NCBI GenBank assembly: GCA_037013495.1
Contig: CM072801.1
Location: 17,041,501 to 17,105,500 of the forward strand
From: Hippophae tibetana
Taxonomy: Eukaryota > Streptophyta > Magnoliopsida > Rosales > Elaeagnaceae
Length of the DNA stretch: 64,000 bases
Direction of reading: 5' to 3'
Shown: positions 36,954 to 49,077 of the stretch, piece by piece
Layout: each line of letters starts with the position of its first letter
How positions within the stretch are numbered: position 1 is the first letter of the stretch
Program-made: the position numbers and the translations under genes
The notes under the pieces: model-generated
Seen by the model: only the letters and a program-made list of their open reading frames with translations
Database searches by the model: none
What the model was told of the DNA's origin: nothing

Positions 36954-38185
36954 CACAATTTGCACATTATAATTAAGTGCCCTATGAGTTTCACCCATAC
37001 TCTTATTGTGTAAAGAATCTGGAAATAAGGGATATCCTTCTCAAGGGCACATTGAATAATGGATTATACAAGTTTGATATAGATCTATCAAGGGTCACTA
37101 AAACTTAGCAAGTAAAACCTATTGTACAAGTTGTAGTTAACAAAGCTCTTATCTCATCTATAAGCTTATATGTTTTAGGCATACCTATATCCTTGTAGTG
37201 AAATCTACTTTACTTAGTTGTCATATATCTTTACATGAAAATAAAAGCAAAGTTCATGATGTTTTTACTTCTTGTCAAATTAGTAAAAGTCACAAATTAC
37301 ATTTTCAAACAAAATCTATACATGTTTCTCAACTACCGCATATGGTGCATTCTGATGTTTGGGTTTCACACATTGTTTCCACAAATGGTCATGCATATTA
37401 TGTACACTTTTTTGATAAGTATTGAATATATAAATGGACCTATTTTCTTAAAATTAAGGCATCTGTGCACGAAGCCTTTATGTTGTTTAAGACTTAAGCT
37501 GAGCTACAAACAAGTTTAAAATTCAAGTTTAAAATTAAATTTCTTCAAAGTGACTAGGGTGAAATTTTTTAAAGACTTACTACATACTTAAAAAAACTCT
37601 AATATTATCCATTACACATCATAAAGGTAACATAAGCATATGTATGAGTTGGGTTTTCCTATGTTAACTCACGTATCCATGCCACTTACCTACTGGGATG
37701 AAACCTTCTTTTCTAGTGTGTTTCTTATTAATAAACTACCATTCTCACCTCTATCTCATGTGACACCTCTTGAAATTATTTTTGGTTTTAAATTATATTA
37801 TGCCTTTCTAAAAGTATTTGGATGTCTTTTTTCCCCATGTATTCGATCATTTAACAGATACAAACTTGAACCTTGAGGAGTTCCTTGTACATTCTTAGGC
37901 TACAATCCTAGATATAAAGGTTACAAATTTCTTTCTCATGAAGAAATGAGGTATATCAGTCGAAACACACCTTTGACTACTTCTAACAACACACAACATA
38001 ATCACATCTCCATAAGGATAATGCTTGTACCTTTATCTCAGGATCAATTATTGTCATCTTCCAATTTTAAGTAAGTTTTTGGTGGCAAGGAAGGTTATCC
38101 TTATGCTTTCTTCAATAATACCTCTATCTAGTATGACTTTACTCCTTTACATGACTCTTCATCTCCAATCCCATCTACTATAAAG
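36954..38185 (+). pseudogene. Copia integrase region (plus strand), second half of a split element
   Basis: After the solo LTR, the reading gives the integrase zinc region HDVFTSCQISKSHKLHF near 37252-37305, and the core start LPHMVHSDVW with VSTNGHAYYVHFFDKY at 37340-37425. It then gives YELGFPMLTHVSMPLTYWDE at 37640-37705, FLINKLPFSPLSHVTPLEIIFG at 37722-37790 and FLKVFGCLFSP. A stop follows, then PCTFLGYNPRYKGYKF. Stops and frameshifts are frequent. The element ends near 38185 at the Gypsy remnant, with reverse transcriptase missing. Confidence 0.8.
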
Positions 38186-38207
38186 TCAACCAATGCATAT
38201 CCATTAA

Positions 38208-39840
38208 TTAATAGGCAAGTATAAAGTGAATATCACTTTTGCTCCATTCAATGGCAATGTGGGCAACCTTTCCTGATATATCTAGTTTCTGTAACATATT
38301 TTTAGGAAAGTATGAATTAAGAATGACAATAGTGTGGCCTTCAAAGCAATGCCTCAATTTGTTGGCTTCCATTCTTCGGGTGAATTCAAGTTTGTCCAAT
38401 ACTGGGTAATTTTGTTGAGATTATGTTAATGACTGAATGAAATAATAAATTGGTTAATGTCCACCTTCCCTTTGTGCTACCGACACAACAATTATTACTT
38501 TTTCTATAGTGAATAAATAGAGGAATTTTGGCATAGGATTAACCAATAAGGAGGCTTTACCTATATATTCCTCAATGGATTGGAAAGTAGTCTCACATTC
38601 TTCATTCCACCTATACTCTTTGTTTTTTTCCTAATAGTTGGAATAAAGGCAAGTACTTATCTGCACACTTTGATATAAATTTCCCTAGTTCCATTATTCA
38701 TCCATTCAACTATTGTATTTCTTTAAGATTTCTTGGAGACTTCATGTCTATCAAGGCTTTTATTATATCCAGACTTGCTTCTATTCCTCGAATTGTCACT
38801 AAGTGTCCCAAGAATTTTCCTGAAGTAACCTAAAAAAACATATTCTTAGGATTCCATTTCATGTTATATGACTTTAGTACCCCTAAAATATTATTCTAAA
38901 TTATTTATGTGATCCTCTTATTTTTGAAATTTGGTCATCATGTCGTCCATATATACTTCCATATTTTGCTCTAATTGATTTTAAACATTCTATTTACCAG
39001 GCACAAATAAGTTTCTTATGTGTTTTTGAGTTTAAATGACAACCTGATGTAACAAAATGTTCCTTATTTTGTAATAAATTATGTCTTCTCCTCATCCTCA
39101 GAATTCTTTCTAATTTGATGATAACCTGAATATGCATCCATAAAACACATGAGACTAAATCCTATTATGGCATCCTCCAACTGATCTATACTTGGTGGAG
39201 GGAAACAATATTTTGGTATGGCTTTGTTAATATTAGTGAAATCCATACAAATACAAGGATCACTTCCATCCTTTCGGCTAAAATGACATTGGATAACCAA
39301 GTAGGATAGTCAATCTCTTTAACCCATCCCACTTCCTTCAGCAAACTCAATTATTTTTTTATTATATTGCTCTTTTCCATAGAAAACTTTCTTTTCTACT
39401 ATTTTATGGATGTTACCTATAAATTGACATTAATCTTGTGAGTGATTACCTCTGGGATGATAACAATCATTTTCATAAGATTCCAGTAAAAAAACATCTT
39501 TATTATCTTTAAGATATGCAATTAGATTTGCCTTTAATTCCCCTTCTAATGCATCGCTAATCCAAACCAAGTGACCTTCATTTTCTCATATCTATACCGA
39601 ATCAACCTATTTTCTCAGCATGTTAATCAGGCTCAATTCTATTGGTATTCAGGCTACCCGATCTTTCTTACAACCTTTAGTTACTATTTGGTCTAAACTT
39701 CTTTAAAAGCTAAGATATAACAACTATGGCCTCTTTCTTGGTCACTTTTGACCATGTCTATACCCAATGTCACTAGATACTTGATCATTTAATGCCATGG
39801 TCTACCTAAAATGACATTATAAGTTGATTAAATGTCAAGG
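38208..39840 (-). pseudogene. Ty3/Gypsy (Tat-like) protease to RNase H remnant
   Basis: From high to low coordinate: a protease-end block (YNVILGRPWH-like) near 39800; a linker; the reverse transcriptase block DPCICMDFTNINKAIPKYCF with PPPSIDQLEDAI at 39265-39160; and FMDAYSGYHQI near 39130. Beyond a frame break come HIRNLFVPGK-like sequence near 39010 and the RNase H piece HCFEGHTIVILN, LQKLDISGKVAHIAIEWS at 38345-38240. The wording fits the Tat branch of Gypsy. Many stops. The gag of probably the same element is at 48460-49077. Confidence 0.8.
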
Positions 39841-39877
39841 GTGGAAAAATTTGTTAAAATAATAGCCCTTTATAGAT

Positions 39878-40139
39878 ACAGGTGCCTTTGAGGCACACCG
39901 TCACTAATGTGTTTACTGTAGATTGTAGATTGCATATATGTTGAGTGTTTTAGTTGTGTGTTGAATAAATCATGTTGTTTTTTACTTCCACTATGCAATT
40001 TACTTGGCCAAATTGATATAAAGCTTGCACAAATATTCCATGGGTTAGCATCTCTACCCCTCTATAGGTCTCGGTTACCTATTTAAGTCAAAAGAACAAT
40101 TGATCTTTGTATAATTATTCCTACATATGGGAGTCTTCA
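39878..40139 (+). mobile_element. Putative 5' LTR of the LARD-like element
   Basis: About 260 bp, similar to 47860-48146. It ends GAGTCTTCA just before the primer binding site. The left edge may be truncated. Confidence 0.55.
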
Positions 40140-40140
40140 C

Positions 40141-40152
40141 TTGGTATTAGAG
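40141..40152 (+). other. Primer binding site of the LARD-like element
   Basis: TTGGTATTAGAG differs by one base from the common TTGGTATCAGAG complement of initiator tRNA-Met. It begins one base after the presumed LTR end. Confidence 0.6.
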
Positions 40153-42256
40153 AAGATCATCATATTTAGGCTTCACCTCCTGGGCATTCAATCCAATAGC
40201 TCTATCTACACTAACACACACCTTGTATATTTATGCACTATATCACCAATGGTGTGGGATGTTGTTATTCTATGAGGAAATTTTGTTATTAGTATGTTCT
40301 CTATTCCTTGTTTATGCATATCGCTTTCTCTTTCTTTGCTTCTTTATCATGCATAATATCTTAATTACTTTACTTACTCTTATGCCTAACTATTTGATCC
40401 TTTACTAATTTTATTCCTTTCTAGTTTCTTTAATATGCTCTTTATGTGTGTTTTTCTTGCTTACTACTTGCTTCTTTTTCTGTGGTTATTTGTATGAGTA
40501 TCACATCGCATGTTCTCATCATATATTATCAAAGTATTAGGATTTTCTTTCTGCAATATTGTCATTCATATGTCATGTCTTATAGAATGCATCTCACATA
40601 TTTTATTAGGTTATTCTTTCTTGTACCTAGTATGTTGAGTGTTGATTCAGTGTTTGTCTCCTGTTGATATTGCCCTTCTTTTCCATCTCTTCTTTTTCTT
40701 ATGCTTTAGAAGTTGTTTTGAAGAAAGATGGATGTGTTTCTAATTTCAGTACATGAGTGTTTCTCTGTACTATGCTTGTTTGGGTTTGCCTTATGATATG
40801 TTTTTCATATAGATTATTTAATGTCTTTAAGACTCTTAGCTTACATGCATTGCTATGATTAGACTTTTGTGTTTAGTTGGCATTCCTGGAATTTGGGATG
40901 TTGACCCTGTCTAAGCATGTCTCTTGTGTTTGTGTTAGAACTTGAGCCTTTTTCACATGATGGGATGTTTTAGTAGCATCCCTTATTCCTGCTCTCTCTT
41001 AGGGGAGCTACCTATGTTGCTCATTATTTTGTCATTTTCTTTTCTTTTTTTAACTAGTAATGATGTAAGTGTTGCCAATGATCTCTTTTGAGGCAACTGT
41101 GTGCAGTTTGTTTCCATTATTCTCTCTAGTGGAAATACCATATGGTTTATGTTGATGATCTCTCATGAGGCACATTCTTGTCTTTTTGACCTATGTTATT
41201 CTATAAAACCATCATTGTAATAATTATTGTTTATTATTTTTGACAGTTTAACACTCTATTTCTCTTTTTCTTTCTCTTCCCAAAATTGTTATGTATGTTC
41301 ATCTATCCTTCTATCCTATTGCATGTAAAATGAATTTTTTAGGGACCATTGTTAACATATGAATGGCTTGCATTTGACTTGGATTGAAATATGATTGTTA
41401 TGACATGTGTATTCATTAAGCGAATGTATGGCTAAATTTTTATATTTTTTTGTGAAATAAACTCTTTCTTATGCACATGCCATAACTTTGTGAATTTTTA
41501 TTTTTATTTTGAGAAGTTTGTGTGAATGTCTTGCTTTGATGAATTGTATGCCTCTAACAAACTCTATAGTCCACTTTTAGTATCTCTTGAGGTGAAATCC
41601 TAGGTGCTATTTGGATAGAAAAAAGGATTTAGGTCATCTTTGAAACATTTGATCCTTTCCTGCCACCAATATTTTATTATCCTCAATCTCCCCTTTTGAG
41701 CTTTTATGTTATCCCTTCATTTCTTAACACCTTCTAGCTTAGCACAAGTGATAAATTCCACTTACCTTGTACACCTTCAAGTGAGTTTCAATTCTATTAA
41801 TTGTTGAACTTATTTTTTCTTTTTTGGATTATCTATGTTTCCATCGTGTTTAAAGAAAAAGAAAATTAAAAAAAAGGAGAAAGAAAAAGAGAGGTATTAG
41901 CGAATGAATTCTAATACGTAAAAGAAAATGATCCCATGTTAAGGAATATGAGTGTTTAAAAACTGAGAAGTAAAAGGAAAATAACATAAGTTCAAAGGTT
42001 TACTACTTTTGGTTGTAAGCTCAATGCTTAAAATGTATGTTTTGGTCATCTAAAGGTGTGCTTAATGTCACGACCTTAATTTTTCAAGTAGCGATCGTGC
42101 GGCACTTAGCACCGTCCGTTGCACTAAGCCTGCCTTTGAAACCGAATGAAACTCCAAAGAGAATAGAGAGAGAGTTTGCAAAGAATGCTTTGTATTGCTG
42201 TAGAGAGAGTTTATCTTACAATTTCCCAAGATGATTACAAATGAAGACCAATGGGT

Positions 42257-42266
42257 CTATTTATAG
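42257..42266 (-). promoter_or_regulatory. TATA box of the solo LTR
   Basis: The minus strand reads CTATAAATAG, a strong plant TATA box. It is placed between the GAA/TTC array (higher coordinates) and the purine-rich leader-like part of the LTR. Confidence 0.6.
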
Positions 42267-42483
42267 TGTGGCTCTAAGCTTAAGGCTATCCACCACTTTC
42301 TAGATTCTTCCTAGTCTAGAATGTACAAGAGAATTCTAGAATTATGTACAATATGCCACAAGGGTCTAGGACCTTCTAGCCAACTCTAGAGTCTTCTAGG
42401 TTTGTCTAGTTCCTTCATGCACCTTCCGGGATGTTCCATAAGCTTCCAGCAGCTTCTACATCCTTCCCGAACCATCCGGCACA

Positions 42484-42536
42484 TTCTAGAACATTCCAGC
42501 CCATTCTAGCACTCTCTAGCGTGCTCTAGAACATTC
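42484..42536 (-). promoter_or_regulatory. Heat shock elements in the solo LTR
   Basis: TTCTAGAACATTC at 42484-42496 is a perfect TTCnnGAAnnTTC. A second GAACATTC pair with flanking TCTA half-sites is at 42529-42536. Further TTCTAG and TTCCGG words spread over about 300 bp. Such sites bind heat shock factors in known genes and in the ONSEN retrotransposon; binding here is inferred. Confidence 0.6.
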
Positions 42537-43492
42537 TAGGGTCTTCTAGCTTGAGTTGAGTACATCCAACTCTAGCTCTTTCTAGACATCTCTAGGCAAC
42601 TCTAGAACTTTCCATGTAGAATAGTCTAAATCCTTTAGGCAACCATCATTTGTTTGGATTTTTAGGGACAATTTGAGCGGGACGTGACATTAAGCTTTAA
42701 ATGTCTCATCTAACCTACCTAAACCTTGGCCTATCATTACTAGCTTAGAAATACCTTTTGATTTCTTCTAGGTATGCACCTACATTAGTGGGGAAAGAGG
42801 TTAAATGTGGACTTATGAAGTTTGGTACAATTTGAGTCTATATTTATATTTGCTTGGTTCACATAATCATATCTTGATGATATATAAAGTAAACAAGTTT
42901 AGCATAACACACACAAACCATGTTATCAAAATTTTAGTCATACCTTTATATGAATGCATCATGGTTTGTTGGCACAACACACACAAAGCATGTAATCTAA
43001 GGACCCCGAGTTCTTTGAACATGCTTAGTTTGCTTTCCTCTTTTTATATTACTTGTTTTATACTTTGTGTAGATGCTTCTATTTTGGGAGAGGTGTCTTT
43101 CATTTTCATGGTGTCAAGGGGAGTCTTGTGTTTGTTTGGCACCATTGTTGTTTGTTCTATTTATGAGTTTATATTATACTATTGTGTTCTTATGATGTTA
43201 TCTTTTTATTTACATCACTTTATATGAACCATACATAAATAGAACTGTTAGCATGACTTATTGCACGAATTATTTACAATTCCTGGTTTCACGTGTCTTC
43301 CTATCTATTTAGCTATATCCCTGTTGTAGTGAGTTATTGCATGTTTATTGCTTGTAGTTGATAGCCTGATATTTTTCGTTAGAATGCATGACATGTGTTT
43401 TCTTTGGTAGACTAGGATGTCTTTTCATATGTGTGTGCATAGTATGGGGTGAGGTTACAAGATTGAATACACCCTTATTGAGGGAAGATAAT

Positions 43493-43710
43493 TGAATCAT
43501 TAGAACTATGTCAACTTGGAAAATAGTTGAACTCCTAGTCAACTTCTTCTTGGGGATTTGATAACACATTTATGTGGCATTGATGTTTAGAGAAAAATGG
43601 TTGAGTCACTAGGAGTGTGATAACTTGGAAGATAGTTGGACTCCTAGTCAACGTCTTCTTACTGATTCACTAACACATGTATGCACCATTAGTGTTTGAC
43701 TACCCATCAT
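43493..43710. repeat. Tandem duplication, about 109 bp unit
   Basis: TGAATCATTAGAACTATG at 43493 corresponds to TGAGTCACTAGGAGTGTG at 43602. Both continue with AACTTGGAA-ATAGTTG, ACTCCTAGTCAAC and CTAACACAT or TAACACAT. The second unit fades near 43710. Confidence 0.75.
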
Positions 43711-44137
43711 ATCGATGTGTTGTATACACATAATGAAGCCCCTTATGTCCTCCCACAACACATATAAACTTAAGGCTCTATGTTATGTATCACATTAGGG
43801 AGATGTTTTTTGTTGGCACTACTCTTAGTTTGTCTGTGCATTCATGTTGTTTGTTACTTGCTTTTTCCTTACTATTATCTCGATTTTGTTCTTTGTCTAT
43901 TTTGCATGACTATATGTATTACTTCTTTTTTGTATTTGCTTTAATCTTCTTTGCTATGTTGCACGAGTGTTAGGATTATTACATTTCTATTTCACTTTTC
44001 TTCTTCATATATGGGGTGTGGTCTATTGAATATCGTGTGCACTTCGATGCTTGCAAAGGTTACCTTAGTTTTCAGTTTTATTACCAATTTACTTGGAAAT
44101 TACACTAAAAACTTTATGTTCCAAAATTAGGCGTACA

Positions 44138-45215
44138 AACTTTGTATAATTTATATAATAGCTCACAAGTGCACAAATCACATATAAAAAATAATAATTA
44201 TACTTCTAAGATCGGTCAAAAGATGAGTCATGTGACTTTAAAATAATTCAACAAATTCTTAAAATAAAATAACCTACATATTCTGTCATAAAGTTTTGAT
44301 TTGAAAATCTAAATTATTGTCATAAAAATAAAGATAGATTCGATAAATATTATGACAATTAAACATTTATCATGCAGTGGAGAATTTATTGGATACATTA
44401 GTTAGTTAATTATGCTTACTCAATATTTAAGTAAGTTATCAAAAAAAAAAAAAGAACTAAGATTATTGATTCTCCTTTTTTAATAAGAAAATATCCTAAG
44501 GTAGGGATCAAATTCTTTTGTTCATCAATCATCAATTAAAATCTTTTGGTGGTGATTAATAATTGATAATTGACTAAAATTTGTTTTATTTTATGTCGTC
44601 AATATATCTTTCAGTGATAATTCTTATAAAAATCTTTGAAATAGAGCATGCCTCAAAATAAATTTAGATTACAATTATCTAATATCCATGAGTGTTATTC
44701 TAAATTAGAGTAAGATGATTTAAATCTTGAATCTAACTCTCTTATTTATTATGAAAAATATTTCGTCAATATATTTTTCTTTTACATACTTTGTTTTAAT
44801 CTTGAAGAAGAAATAAAACTTAATTCATTTTATAAAAATGTTTAATGTACTTTAATATTTCATAAGCGTAACAATATTACTAATATCTCATATTATTTAT
44901 AGTAATACATGCATAGTTTAATAAATAATCAATAAATTAAACATATTGCATGTAAAATAACACTTAGAGATAATCTGAAAAGAATACATTTAAATGTACC
45001 TCAATAGAATTCTTAGAATTGCTTCTGTTATGGAAAACCTCCAAACAGAATTGCCACACAATTTATTAAATTGAAACTATAAATTATTACATAAATTAAA
45101 TTTGTTCAACTCCTAATTAAGAGAAGAATTTTAAACTACTAAAAGAAAAGGCTAAAAAGCTTAGGAGACTAAGAAATGAAAGGAATAATAAGGATGAGGG
45201 ATATGGATTACAATG
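44138..45215 (+). repeat. R2 LTR-family copy inside the LARD-like element
   Basis: It aligns with 35230-36410: GCTCACAAGTGCACAAATCA, then CTTCTAAGATCGGTC, then a CATAAGCGTAACAATATTA block at 44862, then GGAAAACCTCCAAACAGAATT at 45038 and GCTTAGGAGACTAAGAAATG at 45160. The terminal TGATGAACG start and the end were not identified, so it is truncated or diverged. Confidence 0.65.
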
Positions 45216-46034
45216 AAAATAAGGTCCTAGTTATAGGTGAATAAAATGAGAGAGATATGGATATTTTAGAATAGCGCCGCAACATACAATTATTTCACAT
45301 CGTGGTATACACAAGTTGTACACGATTTTGGCTTGATCCATTACATTCATGCCATGGTATACAAATTTTTTACACTGTGGCCTGCATCATATTTGGGACG
45401 CATTCATGTCACTCCTATTGCCTCGTGCAATAACACACAATATATTGAGTGCTTTGGAGCTCTCATTATGCTTGCTTTGACTTTCCATGTCAAAAAGAGG
45501 GGAAATTTGCACAACTTATGTTTTTTTTATGCATTGTGTTTGATTGTTAGCATGCTATTTATTGTATGAGATGGTGAGTGGACTCTGCACTGCATTATTT
45601 CATTATGATTATCTTATATGCATACACGTAAAGGGAGTGTTGCATATGTTCAAAGGGAGTTTGCATATTTGTATTGTATGTAGACTGTGTAGTTTGCACA
45701 TTTGTGTTTCATATAGATAGTGTTTGTTTATGCTACATATTAATTGCGCTTAGACTATTGGTGTGTACCTGTGTAGGGGTAACACGATAGTATTTAGATA
45801 GACTACACACTGTTTTTGGATGATATGTGTTTCCTATGTGTGTAGGTTACAAGTGTAGAGTGAAGTCATTATGCTTCAAGTGTGCTATATTGCTGAGTTC
45901 CTTGTGATAAAGGATTGGATTATTTGATTCATGAATTTGGATGGAGCACTCAAGATGGATGCACTTGGATAAGGTGCATCTTTCTTTTGGGTTTTGGTAT
46001 ATGTCGTGTTATTCATAGGAACAAACAAATTTTG

Positions 46035-47795
46035 TTGTGTGCAAAACACGATGTCTATTTTATTCTTAGTGCATTTGTCCTCATATATGTAAAGTTAGTT
46101 ACTATGGCTTAGTAATTCACACACACACATACTTAGGTACACTTTGTATCTGAGCATGTTTACACACACCATATAGTAGGTTTTCGTAAAATGCATACTA
46201 GGTGGCATGTTGGTTTTTGGCAAGCAAGTGTGTAAGTGAGTCGATGTTTTGCTTGTGTTTTTGGTTCATTTTGGGTGCAGGTATTTATGAAAATTTCTCA
46301 AAAATTTTTGAAAATGAAAATTTTGAATTTTGGAAACTCGACATGGCACATTATTATAGACCTCGCTAGCCACCTCGCCAAAGCTGGTGGATAGGTGATA
46401 GTAAGGGTGGTGGTGAGGTTAGTTGTGGCTTTGGAAATTTCTATAAATACCCCCATTTCTTCATGTTTTGTATCCAAAAAAGATGTAATAGAGCTTTGTC
46501 AAATTGACATCTTGTCTTTTTGTTTTCATATCACTAATATCTTGTGTGTTATTCGACATTAGTGATTTGTGATTGTGTGAGAAAAATCAGACTTATGAAT
46601 GGTGAGTACCCAAAACAGTGTTTGTAAGTGGATTGTATGTGAGTCATGTGTTAGTTGAAAGTTTCTTGGATGCAATTGGTTATTTTTGAGAACCTCATTG
46701 TGAAAGTGAGTTAAGTTAAAAAAAATTGATTTCTCACATCTTGGACTATGTCTCCATTGGTTGTTATGTTCATTTTTGTGGGTGGTTATGTTGATTATCC
46801 ACTTTACACATTATTGATCTTTGTTTTTTGATCGTACCACATTGGGTGGTGTTGGCTTTGGAGGAGAGATGGGCTCATTTGTCGAACCAGGTTGTTGTGG
46901 AGGTAACAAGCAAAAGCAACAATAGGAAATTAGGGTAGGTGTCCTGACTGATAGAGGTATTTGTGTTTATACTTTTCTATCAAGTTGAATTTATTTATTA
47001 TTTTTAGTGGATTATTTGCTACTGAGTGGTTTCCTTAAGCAACCTGATGATGTTACCATATAGATAGGGTTTCTAGGTGGGTTTAACTCATTATATATGG
47101 TGCTTTATTTGCTCGAATGTATGACTAGTATAATCAAAGTTTAAATGTGTATGTTCATACATACTAAAGTTTAAACTCTTATTAGAAAGCTTCTGATATT
47201 TATCACCTACTTTCCATTTAATTGATTCTATATTTGCTACTTTATGGTACTGCATATCTTTGATTATATGTACCACAACTATATTTATTTTTCTATGATT
47301 TGGGTGTTTGAGTTGAGTATTTAAGGAGTCAATATCTTCTTAGCATGATTGTATATTGGATTTTGGATTTTGGATTTTTCAATAGTGTTATGCATGATCA
47401 GTATGTTTGTTAGTATATTCTAAGTTTCTATTATATATGTTCTAACATACTAGATGAAGATTCTGATTAGAAAGCACATTTTTTATATGTTGTCGCATGT
47501 TATCTTTCCTTTCTATGTAGCATGTTTATAGCTTTTTAATCATTGCTTATGATGTATTAAATTAATCTACATGTTTTTTGATTGATTTATATTACTTATG
47601 TCTATTATATGCACCTGAGTTTAGTGTAAGTCTCTAAGAAAATTATATCTCCTTACCCTGGTTGTGTCCCAAGTGTTAGAGTCTTTAATTGGTTTGCTAT
47701 GTTTAGTTTGATCGCATATTGTGATAGTATAATCATCATTTACAAAATATGTTCCTACATATGAAGTCTTGAAGTGATTGGAAATTCTTTATTAT
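46035..47795 (+). repeat. R3 repeat, longest copy, with about 300 bp tandem units
   Basis: The first part aligns with 3815-4870. The second part contains three related units marked by TATGTTC-ACATA-TA words at 47148, 47436 and 47748 (spacing 288 and 312 bp), each followed by a GATTAGAAAGC-like word. This copy supplies the uninterrupted version of the site into which Copia copy 2 inserted. It ends just before the presumed 3' LTR at 47860. Confidence 0.65.
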
Positions 47796-47859
47796 TTAGT
47801 ATGCATTCATGTTTCACATGCTATGTGTTGATTGTCATATATGCATATTGCTAGTTTGG

Positions 47860-48146
47860 ACAGGTGCCTTTGAGGCACACCATCACTAGTGTGTTTATTG
47901 CAAATTGTAAATTTCATATCTGCTAAGTGCTTTAGTTGTGTGTTGAATTGAGCATGTTGATTTGTAGTTTCACTGTATAATTTTCTTAATTCATGTTTGT
48001 GAGGTTGACTTGGATGAATTGATATAGAGCTCATGAAAAGATTTCATGGGTTGGCATCTCTACCCCTCATCTACATCTTGATTACTTATTTGAGTCAGAA
48101 GAACAATTGACCTTAGTGTAATTGTTACTACGTATGAGAATCTTCA
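47860..48146 (+). mobile_element. Putative 3' LTR of the LARD-like element
   Basis: Direct-repeat partner of 39878-40139, ending GAGAATCTTCA. An insertion of about 20 bases relative to the 5' copy lies near 48000. It is followed by sequence leading into Gypsy gag. Confidence 0.55.
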
Positions 48147-48459
48147 CCTTGAACGTAGCCACTTACCTCTTCTTTATTGATCTTTCACAAGATAAGCTCA
48201 AATATTACCCTTAATTATATATAATTGTTTTCTTTCAACTTATTGACTCTACGAGTTAATATTTCAATTGTTTCTACGTTAAATATTTGGTGAATTCTTG
48301 GTATTTAACAGAACAAATTTTGTAGTATGCTAATTATATTCCTGTTGTTCTAGGTCTTCACTCATGTTATAATTTTCTAAATTTTATCCAACCTTATCAT
48401 GTTTTTGTATTATCTAATATTGTACTATTAATCATCATTTAATTTTTCTAATCACATCC

Positions 48460-49077
48460 CCAAATTTTTGGGACATGACACCAATTCACCAAAACTAGAA
48501 ATACTTCACATAGGTCGATCATTAAACCACTTCATAGCATTATCCTAAATGTTGACACAAACATCTTATATATCATTGTGTCTCTCGAATCTACATGCAG
48601 ACGAATCAGTGGCATCAAGTGTTTGAAAGAGAGAACATAGGTATTGGATCCTTCCTTCCTCGATACTATGTGCATCGTAGTGTATCGTAGAGGTATTGCC
48701 TTTTCAATTTTATCCAACCTTATAATGTCTTTCCTACTTTCTTTTATTTGATTTTGTATTCTACTTGCTTCATTTGAGCACCTACTCAAGCACTGTTTTC
48801 GCGGGCTCTCTAACCATAGCTTCTAGATTGTTGGCATTTTGGGGTAAGGTGGCCTCTAAGAAATTGTTTTGAGTTGGTTGAGGGTGGTTTTTTGAACTAC
48901 TATCTTCGTTGTCATCTTGCCCACTAGTGTATTTTTCTATGTTTCTATCCGAGGGTCGCACAAATGTTAGGCGTTATCCTTGGAGAATTTATTGTGTTAA
49001 TAGTTGCCTCAAATTTTGGTTATCCTATTGAATTTGAAGCATTGTTTGCTGTAAGAACCCTAATTGCATTTGGACTA
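48460..49077 (-). pseudogene. Ty3/Gypsy (Tat-like) gag remnant
   Basis: Minus-strand reading with stops: NNLEAMVREP-like N-terminal text near 48830, then RLDKIEKAIPLRY and a YDG-DP-like block near 48660, then AMKWFNDRPM and SISSF near 48540-48500. The last block corresponds to A-KWF..L..GSI-SF of plant Gypsy gag. It is cut at 49078 by the solo LTR and is probably the gag of the element whose pol lies at 38208-39840. Confidence 0.6.

Larger units (their letters stand above)
42066..42689 (-). mobile_element. Solo LTR with heat-shock-element array
   Basis: 624 bp beginning TGTCACGACC and ending GGACGTGACA, so the termini are TG/CA with an inverted repeat of about 7-10 bp. Flanks CTTAA (42061-42065) and TTAAG (42690-42694) share TTAA as a possible target duplication. 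On the minus strand a TATA box CTATAAATAG lies at 42266-42257. Upstream of it, from about 42300 to 42620, GAA and TTC triplets recur in TTCTAGAA-type words. One perfect three-unit heat shock element, TTCTAGAACATTC, is at 42484-42496. It has no coding capacity. Confidence 0.75.
39878..48146 (+). mobile_element. Candidate non-coding LTR element (LARD-like) inserted in a Gypsy element
   Basis: Two directly repeated segments, 39878-40139 and 47860-48146, match along their length (ACAGGTGCCTTTGAGGCACA; TTTAGTTGTGTGTTGAAT; CATCTCTACCCCTC). The first is followed at once by TTGGTATTAGAG, a tRNA-Met primer binding site. The 7.7 kb between them has no recognisable gag or pol, as in large retrotransposon derivatives (LARDs). 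The flanking sequence on both sides is minus-strand Gypsy, pol on the left and gag on the right. The exact LTR start is uncertain: five bases before TGCC are also shared, and no clean target duplication was found. Nested inside are a solo LTR (42066-42689) and an R2 copy (about 44138-45215). Confidence 0.55.

Noticed and set aside
42066..42689. Interpretation as a MITE because of TGTCACG terminal repeats
   Set aside because: TG/CA ends, a TATA box with an upstream motif array and 624 bp length fit a solo LTR better; the TTAA flank keeps the alternative open.
42805..43227. 140-codon plus-strand open frame
   Set aside because: T-rich, hydrophobic by composition, no recognisable domain, inside the non-coding LTR-flanked block; judged chance.
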